A stretch of DNA of 64,000 bases from Burkholderia pyrrocinia. GTDB lineage: Bacteria > Pseudomonadota > Gammaproteobacteria > Burkholderiales > Burkholderiaceae. The DNA lies in NCBI RefSeq assembly GCF_022809715.1, contig NZ_CP094460.1:2418001-2482000 (forward strand), in the 5' to 3' direction. Positions 18,628 to 26,932 of the stretch are shown here, piece after piece (position 1 is the stretch's first letter; each line of letters starts with the position of its first letter). The translations under genes were made by a program, and so were the position numbers. The notes beneath the pieces were generated by a model. That model searched no databases, had not been told where the DNA came from, and saw only the letters and a list, made by a program, of their open reading frames with translations.

Positions 18628-19443
18628 TCAGAGCGAGTGCGCGTGCATGTGCTCGTGCGGATGCTCGGACGCGGAATCGGGCTCGGCCCCGGGCTCGCAT
18701 TCGACGAGCCGGTAGCCGTATCCGTACACGGTGAGCAGCTTCAACCCGTAGCGGCCGTCGAGCTTGAGCCGCCCGCGCAGGTTCGTGATGTGCGTATCGA
18801 GGCGTCGGCTCGACACCGCGACGAGCGAACCCCAGACGAGCTGGCTCATGTGCGGGCGCGACAGCGGCCGGCCCAGGTTCATGAACAGCGCCGTCGCGAT
18901 CTGGAAGTGTTTCTCGGTCAGCACGTGTTCGTGGCCGTCCACGCGGACCGTGCGATTGGCGGCGTCGAACTCGAAACAGCCGACACGCCAGTGACGATGA
19001 TGCGTCGTCCGGTAGTGGGCCCACCGCAGCCACGTCGACACGCTCGATACGATGGTTTCGGCGGGCGACGCGTACGGCAGGTATTCGTTCGCGCCGGCGT
19101 CGAACGCGATCGTCCGAGCGCGGTCATCGTCGTGCTGGCTGGTCACGAGCAGCGGCATCGATACGGCGAAGCGCGCGCGCAGCGTGCGCACTGCCTCGGC
19201 GGTCCGGTAGCACGGCGTTTCGCATTGCACGACGAGCAGGTCGAACGGCCGCGCATCGCAGGCGGCCAGCAGGTCGGGCAGGTATTCGAAACGCACGGGG
19301 CGGTAGCCGGCGCGGCGCAGCACGTCGTCGATCCGCAGGCGGTCGTAGCCGTGGCCGGCCCGCCGCAGACGATCGTCGAATGCATGGCGCGCCGGATGAT
19401 CGATCGTCAGGATGCCGATCGTGAGCGTCGAGGCGTCGGTCAT
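18628..19443 (-). CDS. OmpR/PhoB-type winged-helix regulator with degenerate receiver
   Basis: 271 residues, start MTDASTLTIGILTID. The C-terminal half is a typical OmpR winged helix (VLTEKHFQIATALFMNLGRPLSR, then SSRRLDTHITNLRGRLKL, then LLTVYGYGYRLV). The N-terminal half has a receiver-like fold, but where the phospho-aspartate should be it reads FDLLVVQCETPC (Gln), and the usual KP near the end is replaced by LPYASP. The protein should therefore work without phosphorylation or with another signal. The tail is His-rich (EHPHEHMHAHS), possibly metal-binding. It is upstream of the hybrid kinase on the same strand. An alternative start six codons upstream is possible. Confidence 0.88.
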   Translation of the reverse strand: MTDASTLTIGILTIDHPARHAFDDRLRRAGHGYDRLRIDDVLRRAGYRPVRFEYLPDLLAACDARPFDLLVVQCETPCYRTAEAVRTLRARFAVSMPLLVTSQHDDDRARTIAFDAGANEYLPYASPAETIVSSVSTWLRWAHYRTTHHRHWRVGCFEFDAANRTVRVDGHEHVLTEKHFQIATALFMNLGRPLSRPHMSQLVWGSLVAVSSRRLDTHITNLRGRLKLDGRYGLKLLTVYGYGYRLVECEPGAEPDSASEHPHEHMHAHSL

Positions 19444-20291
19444 GGGCGGAGAGGGCATCGGTCGTGCCGGCGGCGCGTGCGCGGATGCCGCGTGCCGGGG
19501 CGGCGCGTCTGCATGCGCCGGCGGTTCGCGGTGGCGCGGCCGTCGTCGGGCACGGCGCTGTCGCGGCGTTCGTCCGGTGCAGCAGAGGCGGTTTCGATGC
19601 GCTCGCGTCGCGCGAAGGGAGAAGAGATCATGGACGGACTCGATTCGCGCTTGAGATCCGAATGCCGGATGTCGCGCGAAAAAGATCCCGCCGCGAAGGC
19701 GGGATGAATATCGACTATCTATCTCTGGAAACCGCGGCATGCCTGCATTCGGAGGACGACAGGCACGCCGCTGAAATGATTGTCGTCGTGTGTGTGCATC
19801 GCGTGAATCAGCCCAGTCTGAAATTGAAGGTGGCGATGCGTGCAACGCGCATGCGCGTTGCACGCCTGTCTCGACGACGCGCCCTGTGCTTTTCGTTGGC
19901 ACTGCTTCGCACGGACCCGCCGGCACGCCGCGTGCGCGATCACAGGTATCGGGCGACCCGACCGATGCCGCACGCAGGCGTTGCCTGCCGGCCACGACGA
20001 CGCGTCGTGTGCTTCCATCGCCGCCGCTTCGCATGGAACCGCCGGCACACCGCGTGCGCAATCGCAGGTATCGGACGAGGCTGACCGATTCCGCACGCAG
20101 TATCGGACCACGCGCAACGACTTCTTGCCGACAATGCGGGAGCGGATCGCAGCCGACACCGAGGCCGCCGCACGCGTCCGGCGTTCTGCGCCCTGTACGC
20201 CGTACCGCTCCGTCGCGGCGCGTACCGCCCGCCTGCATGCCATCGCGCATGCTGCGTCCGGGCGGTGCGGCCTCCTTGCATGTCATCTGCT
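19444..20291. repeat. 848-bp non-coding interval with diverged tandem repeat
   Basis: No credible gene. Two diverged copies of a unit of about 120 bp lie at about 19860-19978 and 19982-20101; the best-kept core is CCGCCGGCACNCCGCGTGCG followed by CAGGTATCGG. The interval also has an ATCAG-N6-CTGA site (19806-19825, AATCAGCCCAGTCTGAAATT) and a 28-bp palindrome (19838-19865). The divergent promoters of the OmpR-like regulator and the FixL-like kinase must lie here. Confidence 0.6.
19838..19865. repeat. 28-bp perfect palindrome
   Basis: The arms GCGTGCAACGCGCA and TGCGCGTTGCACGC are exactly complementary with no loop. It sits 13 bp after an inverted-repeat operator-like site in the divergent intergenic region. 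Confidence 0.7.
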
Positions 20292-21728
20292 ATGAAACCA
20301 TCGATTCGCGTCGCGCTGGGTTGCGTCTGGCTGGCGCTGAGCCTCGCCGGCACCGCGCTCGTCGTGTCGCGTGCCGTCGGCGATGCCTACGACCGCTTTT
20401 TCCAGGATTCGAGCATCGCGATTCGCCTGCTCGGCCAGAAGGCCGCGCAGCACGAGGCGATTCTCGCGACGCTCGGTGCGACCGCGTTGTTCGCGCCGCC
20501 GCCGCAGATGCTCGACAATCTGCGCGCGCGGATGCCGCAACTCGACGGGCTCGAATTCCGGCGCTTCGGCGCGGATCGGCATATCGCGGGCAACGCATTG
20601 CGACGCACGCAGCCGCCGTCGCACCGTTTCGGCACGACGTTCTCGATCGAGTTCGCGGCCGACGGCGGTTACTGGCTCGTCGCCGATACGGGCTGGGCCG
20701 TGCGCATCGACCCGCGCCACTTGCTTCAACCGGGCGACTGGCCCGACTCGCTCACATCGGCGACGCTGCATCTGCAAGACCACGCGTTCGACCTGCTGCA
20801 CCGCGATGCACCGACGACGCCGTTCGGCTGGACGATGCGGCTCGAAAAGCATCTGCCCGCGCAACCGCAGGCGTTCGTGCTGACGACGACGCGCACGCTC
20901 ACGATCGTCGATCTGCCGTGGCTGCCGATCGCGTTGTGGAACGCGGTGGCCGCGCTGCTGGCCGCGGGCGCGTTCGGCGCGTGGCGGCTGCGCGAGACGC
21001 GCCGCCGCGAGCGCGCCCGCGCGCGTCTCGACGGTGTCGCGCGCCTCGACACGCTCGGCGAGATGGCGGCCGGCCTCGCGCACGAACTCAACCAGCCGCT
21101 GACTGCGATCGTCACGCATACGCGCGCGGCCGAGCGGTTGCTCGATGTGCCGTCGGAGCGCGACAGCGTGCGCCGCGCGCTGCAGACGAGCGTCGCGCAG
21201 GCGAAGCGCGCGGCGGCGATCCTCGACCGGTTGCGCACGGCGATGACATCGACCCGCGACGACGCACGCCGCGCGCTCGATCCGGACGCGCTGATGGCGT
21301 CGCTGCTGTTCCTGCACGCCGACGACGCGGCGCGCGAGCACGTCGCGCTGACGTGGCGCAACGCGACGCCGCGCGCGCAGCCGCTGGCCGATCCGGTTGC
21401 GGTCGAACAGATCCTGCACAACCTGATTCGCAACGCGCGCGATGCGCTCGCCGGCGAGCCGCGCGGCGAGATCCGCGTGAGCGGCGCACGCGCGGGGCGG
21501 CACTACCGCTTCAGCGTCGTCGACAACGGGCCGGGCGTGCCGGATAACGCGCTGCCGCGGCTGTTCGAGCCGTTCTTCACGACGCGCACGGACGGGCTCG
21601 GCCTCGGGCTGCCGTTGTGCGACACGCTCGCGCAGCGGCAGGACGGATCGCTGACGATCCGCAACCTGCCGTTCGGCGGCGTCGAGGCGGTGCTGTTGCT
21701 GCCGATCGACGAGGAGGAACACGCATGA
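20292..21728 (+). CDS. FixL/DctB-type sensor histidine kinase
   Basis: 478 residues, start MKPSIRVALGCVWLAL (an ATG four codons upstream is an alternative; neither has a clear ribosome site). Membrane helix near residues 8-28, a periplasmic domain of about 190 residues, second helix (LPIALWNAVAALLAAGAFGAW), then HisKA with H264 in AGLAHELNQPLTAIVTHT and HATPase (IRNARDAL, DNGPGVPD, FFTTRTDGLGLGLPL). The HELNQP motif places it with FixL/DctB kinases. Stop overlaps the start of the FixJ-like regulator by ATGA, so the two form a translationally coupled pair. The signal sensed is unknown; no heme PAS domain is visible. Confidence 0.93.
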   Translation: MKPSIRVALGCVWLALSLAGTALVVSRAVGDAYDRFFQDSSIAIRLLGQKAAQHEAILATLGATALFAPPPQMLDNLRARMPQLDGLEFRRFGADRHIAGNALRRTQPPSHRFGTTFSIEFAADGGYWLVADTGWAVRIDPRHLLQPGDWPDSLTSATLHLQDHAFDLLHRDAPTTPFGWTMRLEKHLPAQPQAFVLTTTRTLTIVDLPWLPIALWNAVAALLAAGAFGAWRLRETRRRERARARLDGVARLDTLGEMAAGLAHELNQPLTAIVTHTRAAERLLDVPSERDSVRRALQTSVAQAKRAAAILDRLRTAMTSTRDDARRALDPDALMASLLFLHADDAAREHVALTWRNATPRAQPLADPVAVEQILHNLIRNARDALAGEPRGEIRVSGARAGRHYRFSVVDNGPGVPDNALPRLFEPFFTTRTDGLGLGLPLCDTLAQRQDGSLTIRNLPFGGVEAVLLLPIDEEEHA

Positions 21729-22378
21729 GCACGAATGAAACACCGAACCCGATGTCGGCCGGGCCCGTCGTCGCGATCGTCGACGACGACGAAGCCGTGC
21801 GCGACGGCCTCGCGCTGCTGCTGCGCACGGTCGGCGTGCAGACGCGCCGCTTCGCCGACGCGCAGGCGTTTCTCGCGGAGGCCGACGACAGCACGCTCGG
21901 CTGCGTGCTGCTCGATCTGCGGATGCCGGGGATGAGCGGGCTCGATGCGCTCGATTGCCTGGCCGAGCGGCGCAATCTGCCCGTGATCGTGCTGACCGGC
22001 CACGGCAACGTCGACGCATGCCGGCGCGCGTTCAAGCGCGGTGCGTGCGATTTCCTGCGCAAGCCCGTCGACGACGACGAACTGATCGACGTGGTCCAGC
22101 AGGCGATGCGCCGCCATGCGGACCGGTGCGACGGCGATGCAGCAGCGCAGGCACGCGCGGCGCGTGCGATGCGGTTGGCGACGCTGAGCGCGCGCGAGCG
22201 CGACGTGCTCGACGGCATCGTGCGCGGCAGCAGCAACAAGGAAATCGCGCGCGATCTCGGGCTGTCGCCGCGCACGGTCGAGACCTATCGCGCGAACCTG
22301 TTCGACAAGCTGCGGGTCGCGTCGCTCGTCGAGCTCGTGCGCGATTACGCGGCGCTCACAGGCGTTTCGACGCCATAG
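21725..22378 (+). CDS. FixJ-type response regulator
   Basis: 217 residues, MSTNETPNPMSAGPVVAIVDDD, with GGAGGAA upstream inside the kinase gene. Receiver with DDD, D64 in VLLDLRMPGMSG, threonine in VLTGHG and lysine in LRKPVDDDEL. The C-terminal LuxR-type HTH reads LSARERDVLDGIVRGSSNKEIARDLGL, then SPRTVETYRANLFDKL. Coupled to the kinase by a 4-bp overlap. The alpha-carbonic anhydrase begins 32 bp after its stop, so that enzyme is either in the same transcript or a direct target. Confidence 0.94.
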   Translation: MSTNETPNPMSAGPVVAIVDDDEAVRDGLALLLRTVGVQTRRFADAQAFLAEADDSTLGCVLLDLRMPGMSGLDALDCLAERRNLPVIVLTGHGNVDACRRAFKRGACDFLRKPVDDDELIDVVQQAMRRHADRCDGDAAAQARAARAMRLATLSARERDVLDGIVRGSSNKEIARDLGLSPRTVETYRANLFDKLRVASLVELVRDYAALTGVSTP

Positions 22379-22410
22379 CCTTTGTCTTTTTTTCTTCAGG
22401 GAGAACTCAA

Positions 22411-23190
22411 ATGAATACGACCCGAACCACGATGATGCGGCTCGCGACTGCGACGCTGTTCACCATGACGGCCATGACAATGCCTGCACATGCGGCCGAC
22501 GCACCGGCATCGGCAACGGCTGCATCGGTCGATCATGAATTCGACTACGACCATCAGCGCGAATGGCATCTGGAGTCCGGCGATGCGCAGTCGCCGGTCG
22601 CGATCGACTCGGGCACGGCCAGGCGTGCGACGCGATACGAAGACGAAAACATCGCGATCGACGTGCACATCGCCGATACGCGCGCGAAGGTGATCGACAA
22701 CGGCCACACGATCCAGATCGTGCCGGCCGGCGGCAGCGCGACGATCCGTGGGCGTCATTTCAGGCTTCAGCAGATTCATTTCCACGCGCCGGCGGAACAC
22801 ACGCTCGACGGCCGAACCTATCCGGTCGAGGGGCATTTCGTGTTTCGGTCGCAGGATGGCCGGCTGGCCGTCGTCGCCGTGCTGTATCGCACCGGCAGCG
22901 AGAACGCGCAGTTCGCGGCGGCGATGGATGCGCTCCGCGGCGCGGACACCGCGAGCCTGCCGTCGTTTCACGCGAGCAGGCTGATGCCCGGCAAGGTGAA
23001 CGCCTACTATCACTATCTCGGTTCGCTGACCACGCCGCCGTTGACCGAAAACGTCGAATGGTACGTGCTGGACGAGCCGGTCGAGCTGTCCGCCGACGAC
23101 ATCGCCGCGTTCCGGATGCGCTACTCGCACAACGCGCGCACGGTGCAGCCGCTGAACGGGCGGCCGCTGCTGCGCTACGACGTGAAGTAA
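22411..23190 (+). CDS. Periplasmic alpha-carbonic anhydrase
   Basis: 259 residues, start with CAGGGAGAA upstream. Signal peptide to about AHA-ADAPA. Alpha-class carbonic anhydrase: zinc ligands H123 and H125 in QIHFHAPAEHTLDG and H142 in VEGHFVF, and the substrate-pocket motif LTTPPLTENVEWYVL. It interconverts CO2 and bicarbonate in the periplasm. The preceding two-component pair, 32 bp away, suggests control by a CO2/pH-type or related signal (inference). Confidence 0.96.
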   Translation: MNTTRTTMMRLATATLFTMTAMTMPAHAADAPASATAASVDHEFDYDHQREWHLESGDAQSPVAIDSGTARRATRYEDENIAIDVHIADTRAKVIDNGHTIQIVPAGGSATIRGRHFRLQQIHFHAPAEHTLDGRTYPVEGHFVFRSQDGRLAVVAVLYRTGSENAQFAAAMDALRGADTASLPSFHASRLMPGKVNAYYHYLGSLTTPPLTENVEWYVLDEPVELSADDIAAFRMRYSHNARTVQPLNGRPLLRYDVK

Positions 23191-23203
23191 TCGGCGACGC
23201 ACG

Positions 23204-23229
23204 GCGCCTCCGTAGCGCTACGGAGGCGC
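23204..23229 (+). terminator. 26-bp perfect palindrome after carbonic anhydrase
   Basis: GCGCCTCCGTAGC pairs with GCTACGGAGGCGC. It starts 13 bp after the stop; there is no T-run, so it is a terminator-like or mRNA-end hairpin. Confidence 0.5.
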
Positions 23230-23312
23230 TACCCGTACGCGAACGGGTTCAGCGCGCATGACGAACTTCCTACGATGACGCGATCTCCTCTCATCCACAA
23301 GGAAGCATGGTC

Positions 23313-24023
23313 ATGATCAAGTCATTCGCACTGCCGTCGTCGCTCGCGCTGCTGTTCTCGGGCGCGACGTTCGCCGACGTGGCTGCACCGGAAACGAAGA
23401 AGCAGGACGCGAGCGACGCGGGTTATTACGCGACCGCGCGCGTCATCGGCGCGTTCGACAACGCCGTGAACATGGAGCTGACGAGCCCGCGCGTGACGAG
23501 CCGCATCGGCGGCCCGGACGGGCAGGATCGCGTGACGGGCTCGGTCGCGGCCGGTTATCAGTTCGGCAACGGCTGGCGCGCGGAAGGCGAATACGTGTTC
23601 AAGCGTTCGGGCAATTTCGTCAGCTACTGGGCGCCGTTCGACGCGAACGCGAACGAGTTCCACGTGTCGTCGCAGCGGCTGATGCTGAACGGCTATCGCG
23701 ACTTCGATCTCGGCCGCGGCTTCTCGGTATACGGCACGCTCGGCCTCGGCGTCGCGATCGTGTCGGCCGACGGCTGGCAAGGCAACGATACGCGCCGCTT
23801 CGCGTCGAAGACGCAGACCAATCTCGCGTATTCGGCCGGCGCGGGCGTGAGCTACGCGATCAACAAGCGCTTCACGATCGACGTCGGGTATCGCTATGTC
23901 GACATGGGCAACGTCGAGACCGGCTTCAACACGTTCGTGAACCGCGTGTCGGCGCGCGACGAGCAACTGAAGTCGAAGCTGTCGTCGAACGAAGTGTTCA
24001 TCGGGCTGCGCGGGCGGTTCTGA
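23313..24023 (+). CDS. Outer-membrane beta-barrel protein (opacity/OmpW-like)
   Basis: 236 residues. Start at 23313 (MIKSFALPSSLALLFS) is preferred over the ATG at 23307 because AAGGAAG then sits 7 bases upstream instead of 1. Signal peptide to about TFA-DVAAP. Alternating amphipathic strands with aromatic belts (GYQFGNGWRAEGEYVFK, YGTLGLGVAIVS, FTIDVGYRYVDMG) end in a C-terminal Phe (FIGLRGRF), the mark of a BAM substrate. Family resembles small opacity-type barrels; transported substrate or ligand unknown. Same strand as the carbonic anhydrase but separated by a hairpin. Confidence 0.88.
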   Translation: MIKSFALPSSLALLFSGATFADVAAPETKKQDASDAGYYATARVIGAFDNAVNMELTSPRVTSRIGGPDGQDRVTGSVAAGYQFGNGWRAEGEYVFKRSGNFVSYWAPFDANANEFHVSSQRLMLNGYRDFDLGRGFSVYGTLGLGVAIVSADGWQGNDTRRFASKTQTNLAYSAGAGVSYAINKRFTIDVGYRYVDMGNVETGFNTFVNRVSARDEQLKSKLSSNEVFIGLRGRF

Positions 24024-24156
24024 CAGGCGGGAGGCGGGCGTCGATTCGCGCGGCTGCGCGATCGGCCGGCCGATGCGTGGTCGGATCCGGTCCGCGACAA
24101 AGGACGGTGTGACGCGGCACGGCCGCCCGCGCTTGCTTGAACCACGCCACCGCCAG

Positions 24157-24175
24157 AATAAGCCCAGTCCGATTT
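24157..24175. promoter_or_regulatory. Inverted-repeat site upstream of unknown gene
   Basis: AATAAGCCCAGTCCGATTT has the half-site plus 6 spacing seen at other sites in the window and lies 97 bp before the start at 24272. Confidence 0.35.
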
Positions 24176-24271
24176 ACTCGCGACAGGCCGCGCGGCGATA
24201 CTCCGATCCGTCATCCACATTCAATAGCGCGAATCCGTCCGGCGAACGGCGGGCGGTTCGCCTCCGACATC

Positions 24272-25123
24272 ATGGGCATGCAGGACATCACCGGACATTT
24301 CGCGTTGCCGCTCGCGCGGCCTTTCTCCGACCTTCCGCCGCCGTTCGGACGGCGCCGCACGCCGTTCGTGAAGAGCAAGCGGCCGCGGCCGGGCGTATTC
24401 AATCTGCACGGCGCGCGCGACGCGTCGGCGTCCACCGCCGTGCGCGCGTCGGATTTCGGTTCGGACAACAAGCCGTGGGTGAAGCCGCGCCCTGCACCCC
24501 GCCGGTGGCGGCCCACGATGATGATGCTCGCGGCCGGCCTCGTGTTCGGCTCGGTGGGCCTGGCTGGAACGCACGCGTTCCACGGCGCGCGTCGCGGCGC
24601 GTTGCGCAATAGCGTCTACGAGGCGGCGATCTCGACCGCGTCGGGGTCGGCTGTCGCGGCGCCGGCGACGATCCCGGTGGACCCGGACCTCGAGCCCGGC
24701 CTGGCTGTCGCGGCGACCGTTGCGGGAACCGGTGAAACGACGGTCGTGCGCGCCGAAGCCGCGCCGACGCCCGACGCGTCGACCGCAGCACCGGCCGCGC
24801 GGAAATCCGCGAGCGTGACGCGCAGGAAGGCGGTGCGCCTGGAAACGGCGCGCGAGCGTCTGGCCGCGGCTGCACCTGCATCGGCTGCGTCGGGCGGCGC
24901 GACATCGCGCGCGCATGCAGCGGAGCAGGCCGATGCGTCGCCCGCCGCGTCCCGGTCGGCCCACGCGGCCGTCGGCATGACCGCCGCGGAATTCTCGAAA
25001 TGGCTTTCCGCGACGCGCGAACCGGCGCGTGCCGCTGCCTCTGCCGCATCGCCGGGTCCGGACCTGCACGTCGCGCTGCCCAGCCATACGCGTCTCACGG
25101 ACGAAAGCGCGAGCGGGCAATGA
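24272..25123 (+). CDS. Unknown membrane-anchored Ala-rich protein coupled to MarC-family gene
   Basis: 283 residues, start MGMQDITGHFALPL (an alternative ATG is two codons later; no strong ribosome site). About 80 charged N-terminal residues are followed by one membrane helix (PTMMMLAAGLVFGSVGLAG) and a long low-complexity Ala/Thr/Ser/Arg-rich, presumably periplasmic tail with a short ordered motif AAEFSKWLSATREP. The stop overlaps the next start by ATGA, which supports this frame being real. No domain recognised; function unknown. Confidence 0.65.
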   Translation: MGMQDITGHFALPLARPFSDLPPPFGRRRTPFVKSKRPRPGVFNLHGARDASASTAVRASDFGSDNKPWVKPRPAPRRWRPTMMMLAAGLVFGSVGLAGTHAFHGARRGALRNSVYEAAISTASGSAVAAPATIPVDPDLEPGLAVAATVAGTGETTVVRAEAAPTPDASTAAPAARKSASVTRRKAVRLETARERLAAAAPASAASGGATSRAHAAEQADASPAASRSAHAAVGMTAAEFSKWLSATREPARAAASAASPGPDLHVALPSHTRLTDESASGQ

Positions 25124-25788
25124 CGTTCGACCGCCTGATCCCCGAAATCCTGTTCGGCTTCATGGGCCTGGTCGGCATCATCAATCCGTTCGGGATGGCG
25201 TTCGTGTTCCTCGAGCGCACGCAATCGCTGACCGAGCCTGAACGCGCGATGCTGTCGAAGAAGCTCGGAAGAAACGTGTTCTTCACGCTGCTCGTGATTT
25301 TCTTCGTCGGTGCGCCGGTGCTGAACTTCTTCGGCATTTCGATGGAAGCGCTGCGGATCGGCGGCGGCTTTGCGGTCGCCGTGGCCGGCTGGTCGATGCT
25401 CAATGCGCCGGACGTGTCGACCGATGCGTCGGTGGCGCACGGCAGCGATTTCCAGAACCTGATGGCGCGTGCGTTTTTTCCGCTGACGGTGCCGCTGACG
25501 ATCGGCCCCGGTTCGATCGCGGCCGGCATCGCGCTGCACGCGAACCGCTCGCATGGCGCGAAGGACTATCTGCTGTCGGGCGTGATTTCGGTGGCGGTCG
25601 CCGCGCTCGTTGCGTTCGCGATCTGGCAGATCTACAGCCGCGCGACCACGCTCGCGCGCTATCTCGGCGGCGAAGGCACGAAGGTCGCGATGCGCGTGTC
25701 CGCGTTCCTGCTGCTGTGCGTCGGCGTGCAGATCATGCTGACCGGCATCGCCGAGTTCGCGCGATCGATCGGTGCACAGGCGGGTTGA
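25120..25788 (+). CDS. MarC-family (UPF0056) integral membrane protein
   Basis: 222 residues with six hydrophobic helices. The family signature near the N terminus is seen: GLVGIINPFGMAFVFL, then FGISMEALRIGGGFAVAVAGW and LTVPLTIGPGSIA in the middle. The usual length is about 200-220. MarC proteins are inner-membrane proteins of unproven transport function; the early claim of a role in multiple antibiotic resistance was not upheld for E. coli MarC. Translationally coupled to the gene before it. Confidence 0.93.
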   Translation: MTFDRLIPEILFGFMGLVGIINPFGMAFVFLERTQSLTEPERAMLSKKLGRNVFFTLLVIFFVGAPVLNFFGISMEALRIGGGFAVAVAGWSMLNAPDVSTDASVAHGSDFQNLMARAFFPLTVPLTIGPGSIAAGIALHANRSHGAKDYLLSGVISVAVAALVAFAIWQIYSRATTLARYLGGEGTKVAMRVSAFLLLCVGVQIMLTGIAEFARSIGAQAG

Positions 25789-26112
25789 GCGAGGACGGGG
25801 CCGGTTTCGATTGCCGCGCCGTCAGCGTTTGCGGCGCATGAAAATCTCCGGCGATGGCCGGTCGTGCGGGAAACGGTCCGGCGGGTTGATCGGGACGGCG
25901 CCGGATTTCGCGATTGCTGCGCGGTGGTGTTTGCCCGCGCATGAAACACCCTGATGATGGCTGGTCGAGCGGGAAACAGTTTGGCCGCTGCGTCGCAAGC
26001 CGGCCTCGCGTTTCGCGTTCGCCGGCCCGCGCCGGACGACGCAGGCCCGAGATGTTCGCCGCGCCTGTCGTCGCAATGCCTGACGATGCGTCGGCGCAGC
26101 CGTTTCCGCACC
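25789..26112. repeat. Intergenic diverged tandem repeat between convergent genes
   Basis: About 320 bp without a credible gene. Two diverged copies about 102 bp apart begin near 25834 and 25936; shared blocks include GCGCATGAAA, GGTCG-GCGGGAAAC. Similar in style to the repeat at 19860-20100 but not the same sequence. Confidence 0.45.
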
Positions 26113-26922
26113 TCAGAAACCGAAGCGCGTATTCATCGTGTCCTTGAGCCGCGCGGCGGTGATCTCGCCCATATGCGACTCGACCAGCCTGCCTTTGTCA
26201 TCGAAGAACAGCGTCGTCGGCAGCCCGCGCGAACCGTAGGTCCGCATCGCGCCGAGCGAGCGGTCGAGCAGCACGTGGTCGAAGCGCAGCCCTTCGCGTT
26301 CGAGAAACGCGCGCACGGTCTGCACATCCTCGCCTTGATTGATCATCAGGAAACTGACGCCCGGGTAATCCTGTTGCGCCTGCGCGAGGATCGGCATTTC
26401 GCGCTGGCACGGCGGGCACCAGGTCGCCCACAGGTTCACGACGACGGGCTTGCCCGCGTAGCGGTTCGGTGCAACGGGCGTCGCATCGAGCGTCTCCACG
26501 CGCAGCGCGGACAACGGCGCCGCCGTGCGGTCGAACGTCGCCAGCACGCCCTGCGCCGCACCCCAAGCCAGCATGCCGGCGGCGATGCCGGCGAGCGCGG
26601 GGCGCGCCAGCCCCGGCAGGCGGCGCGACCGCCAGCCGATATAGGCGAGCGCGACCGGCAAGCCGATCCACCAGGTAAAGCCGCCGTCGCCGAGCGCGAC
26701 GAGGGATTTCGGCGCGGCGAAGTAGTCGGGCCACCAGCGTGCGATATAGCCGACGCGCGCGGCGATCAGCCCGATCAGCAGCGCGTCGAGCAGCAGGCTC
26801 GCGGACGTCTTGTGCTGGCCGGCGGGCCGGTTGCGCTGCGCGAAGCGCGCGACGATCCACGCGATCAGGGCGGCGATGGCTACGGCCACGACCCTTACGG
26901 AAAAGGGGCCGATGCTCAGCAT
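26113..26922 (-). CDS. TlpA-like membrane thiol-disulfide oxidoreductase
   Basis: 269 residues, MLSIGPFSVRVVAVAI. The N-terminal 110 residues form about four membrane helices resembling part of the prolipoprotein diacylglyceryl transferase fold (LLIGLIAARVGYIARWWPDY, GGFTWWIGLPVALAYIGW) without its catalytic region. The C-terminal half is a periplasmic thioredoxin domain with active site WATWCPPCQREMP and cis-Pro loop GLPTTLFFDD. Expected to reduce or maintain disulfides in envelope proteins. It starts 10 bp after the K+ channel stop, so the two share a transcript. Confidence 0.9.
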   Translation of the reverse strand: MLSIGPFSVRVVAVAIAALIAWIVARFAQRNRPAGQHKTSASLLLDALLIGLIAARVGYIARWWPDYFAAPKSLVALGDGGFTWWIGLPVALAYIGWRSRRLPGLARPALAGIAAGMLAWGAAQGVLATFDRTAAPLSALRVETLDATPVAPNRYAGKPVVVNLWATWCPPCQREMPILAQAQQDYPGVSFLMINQGEDVQTVRAFLEREGLRFDHVLLDRSLGAMRTYGSRGLPTTLFFDDKGRLVESHMGEITAARLKDTMNTRFGF

Positions 26923-26932
26923 GAGGAAGCGT

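Noticed and set aside
24221..25120. 299-codon minus-strand frame opposite the unknown Ala-rich protein
   Set aside because: Arg-rich with no motifs; the plus frame is supported by its ATGA overlap with the MarC-family gene.
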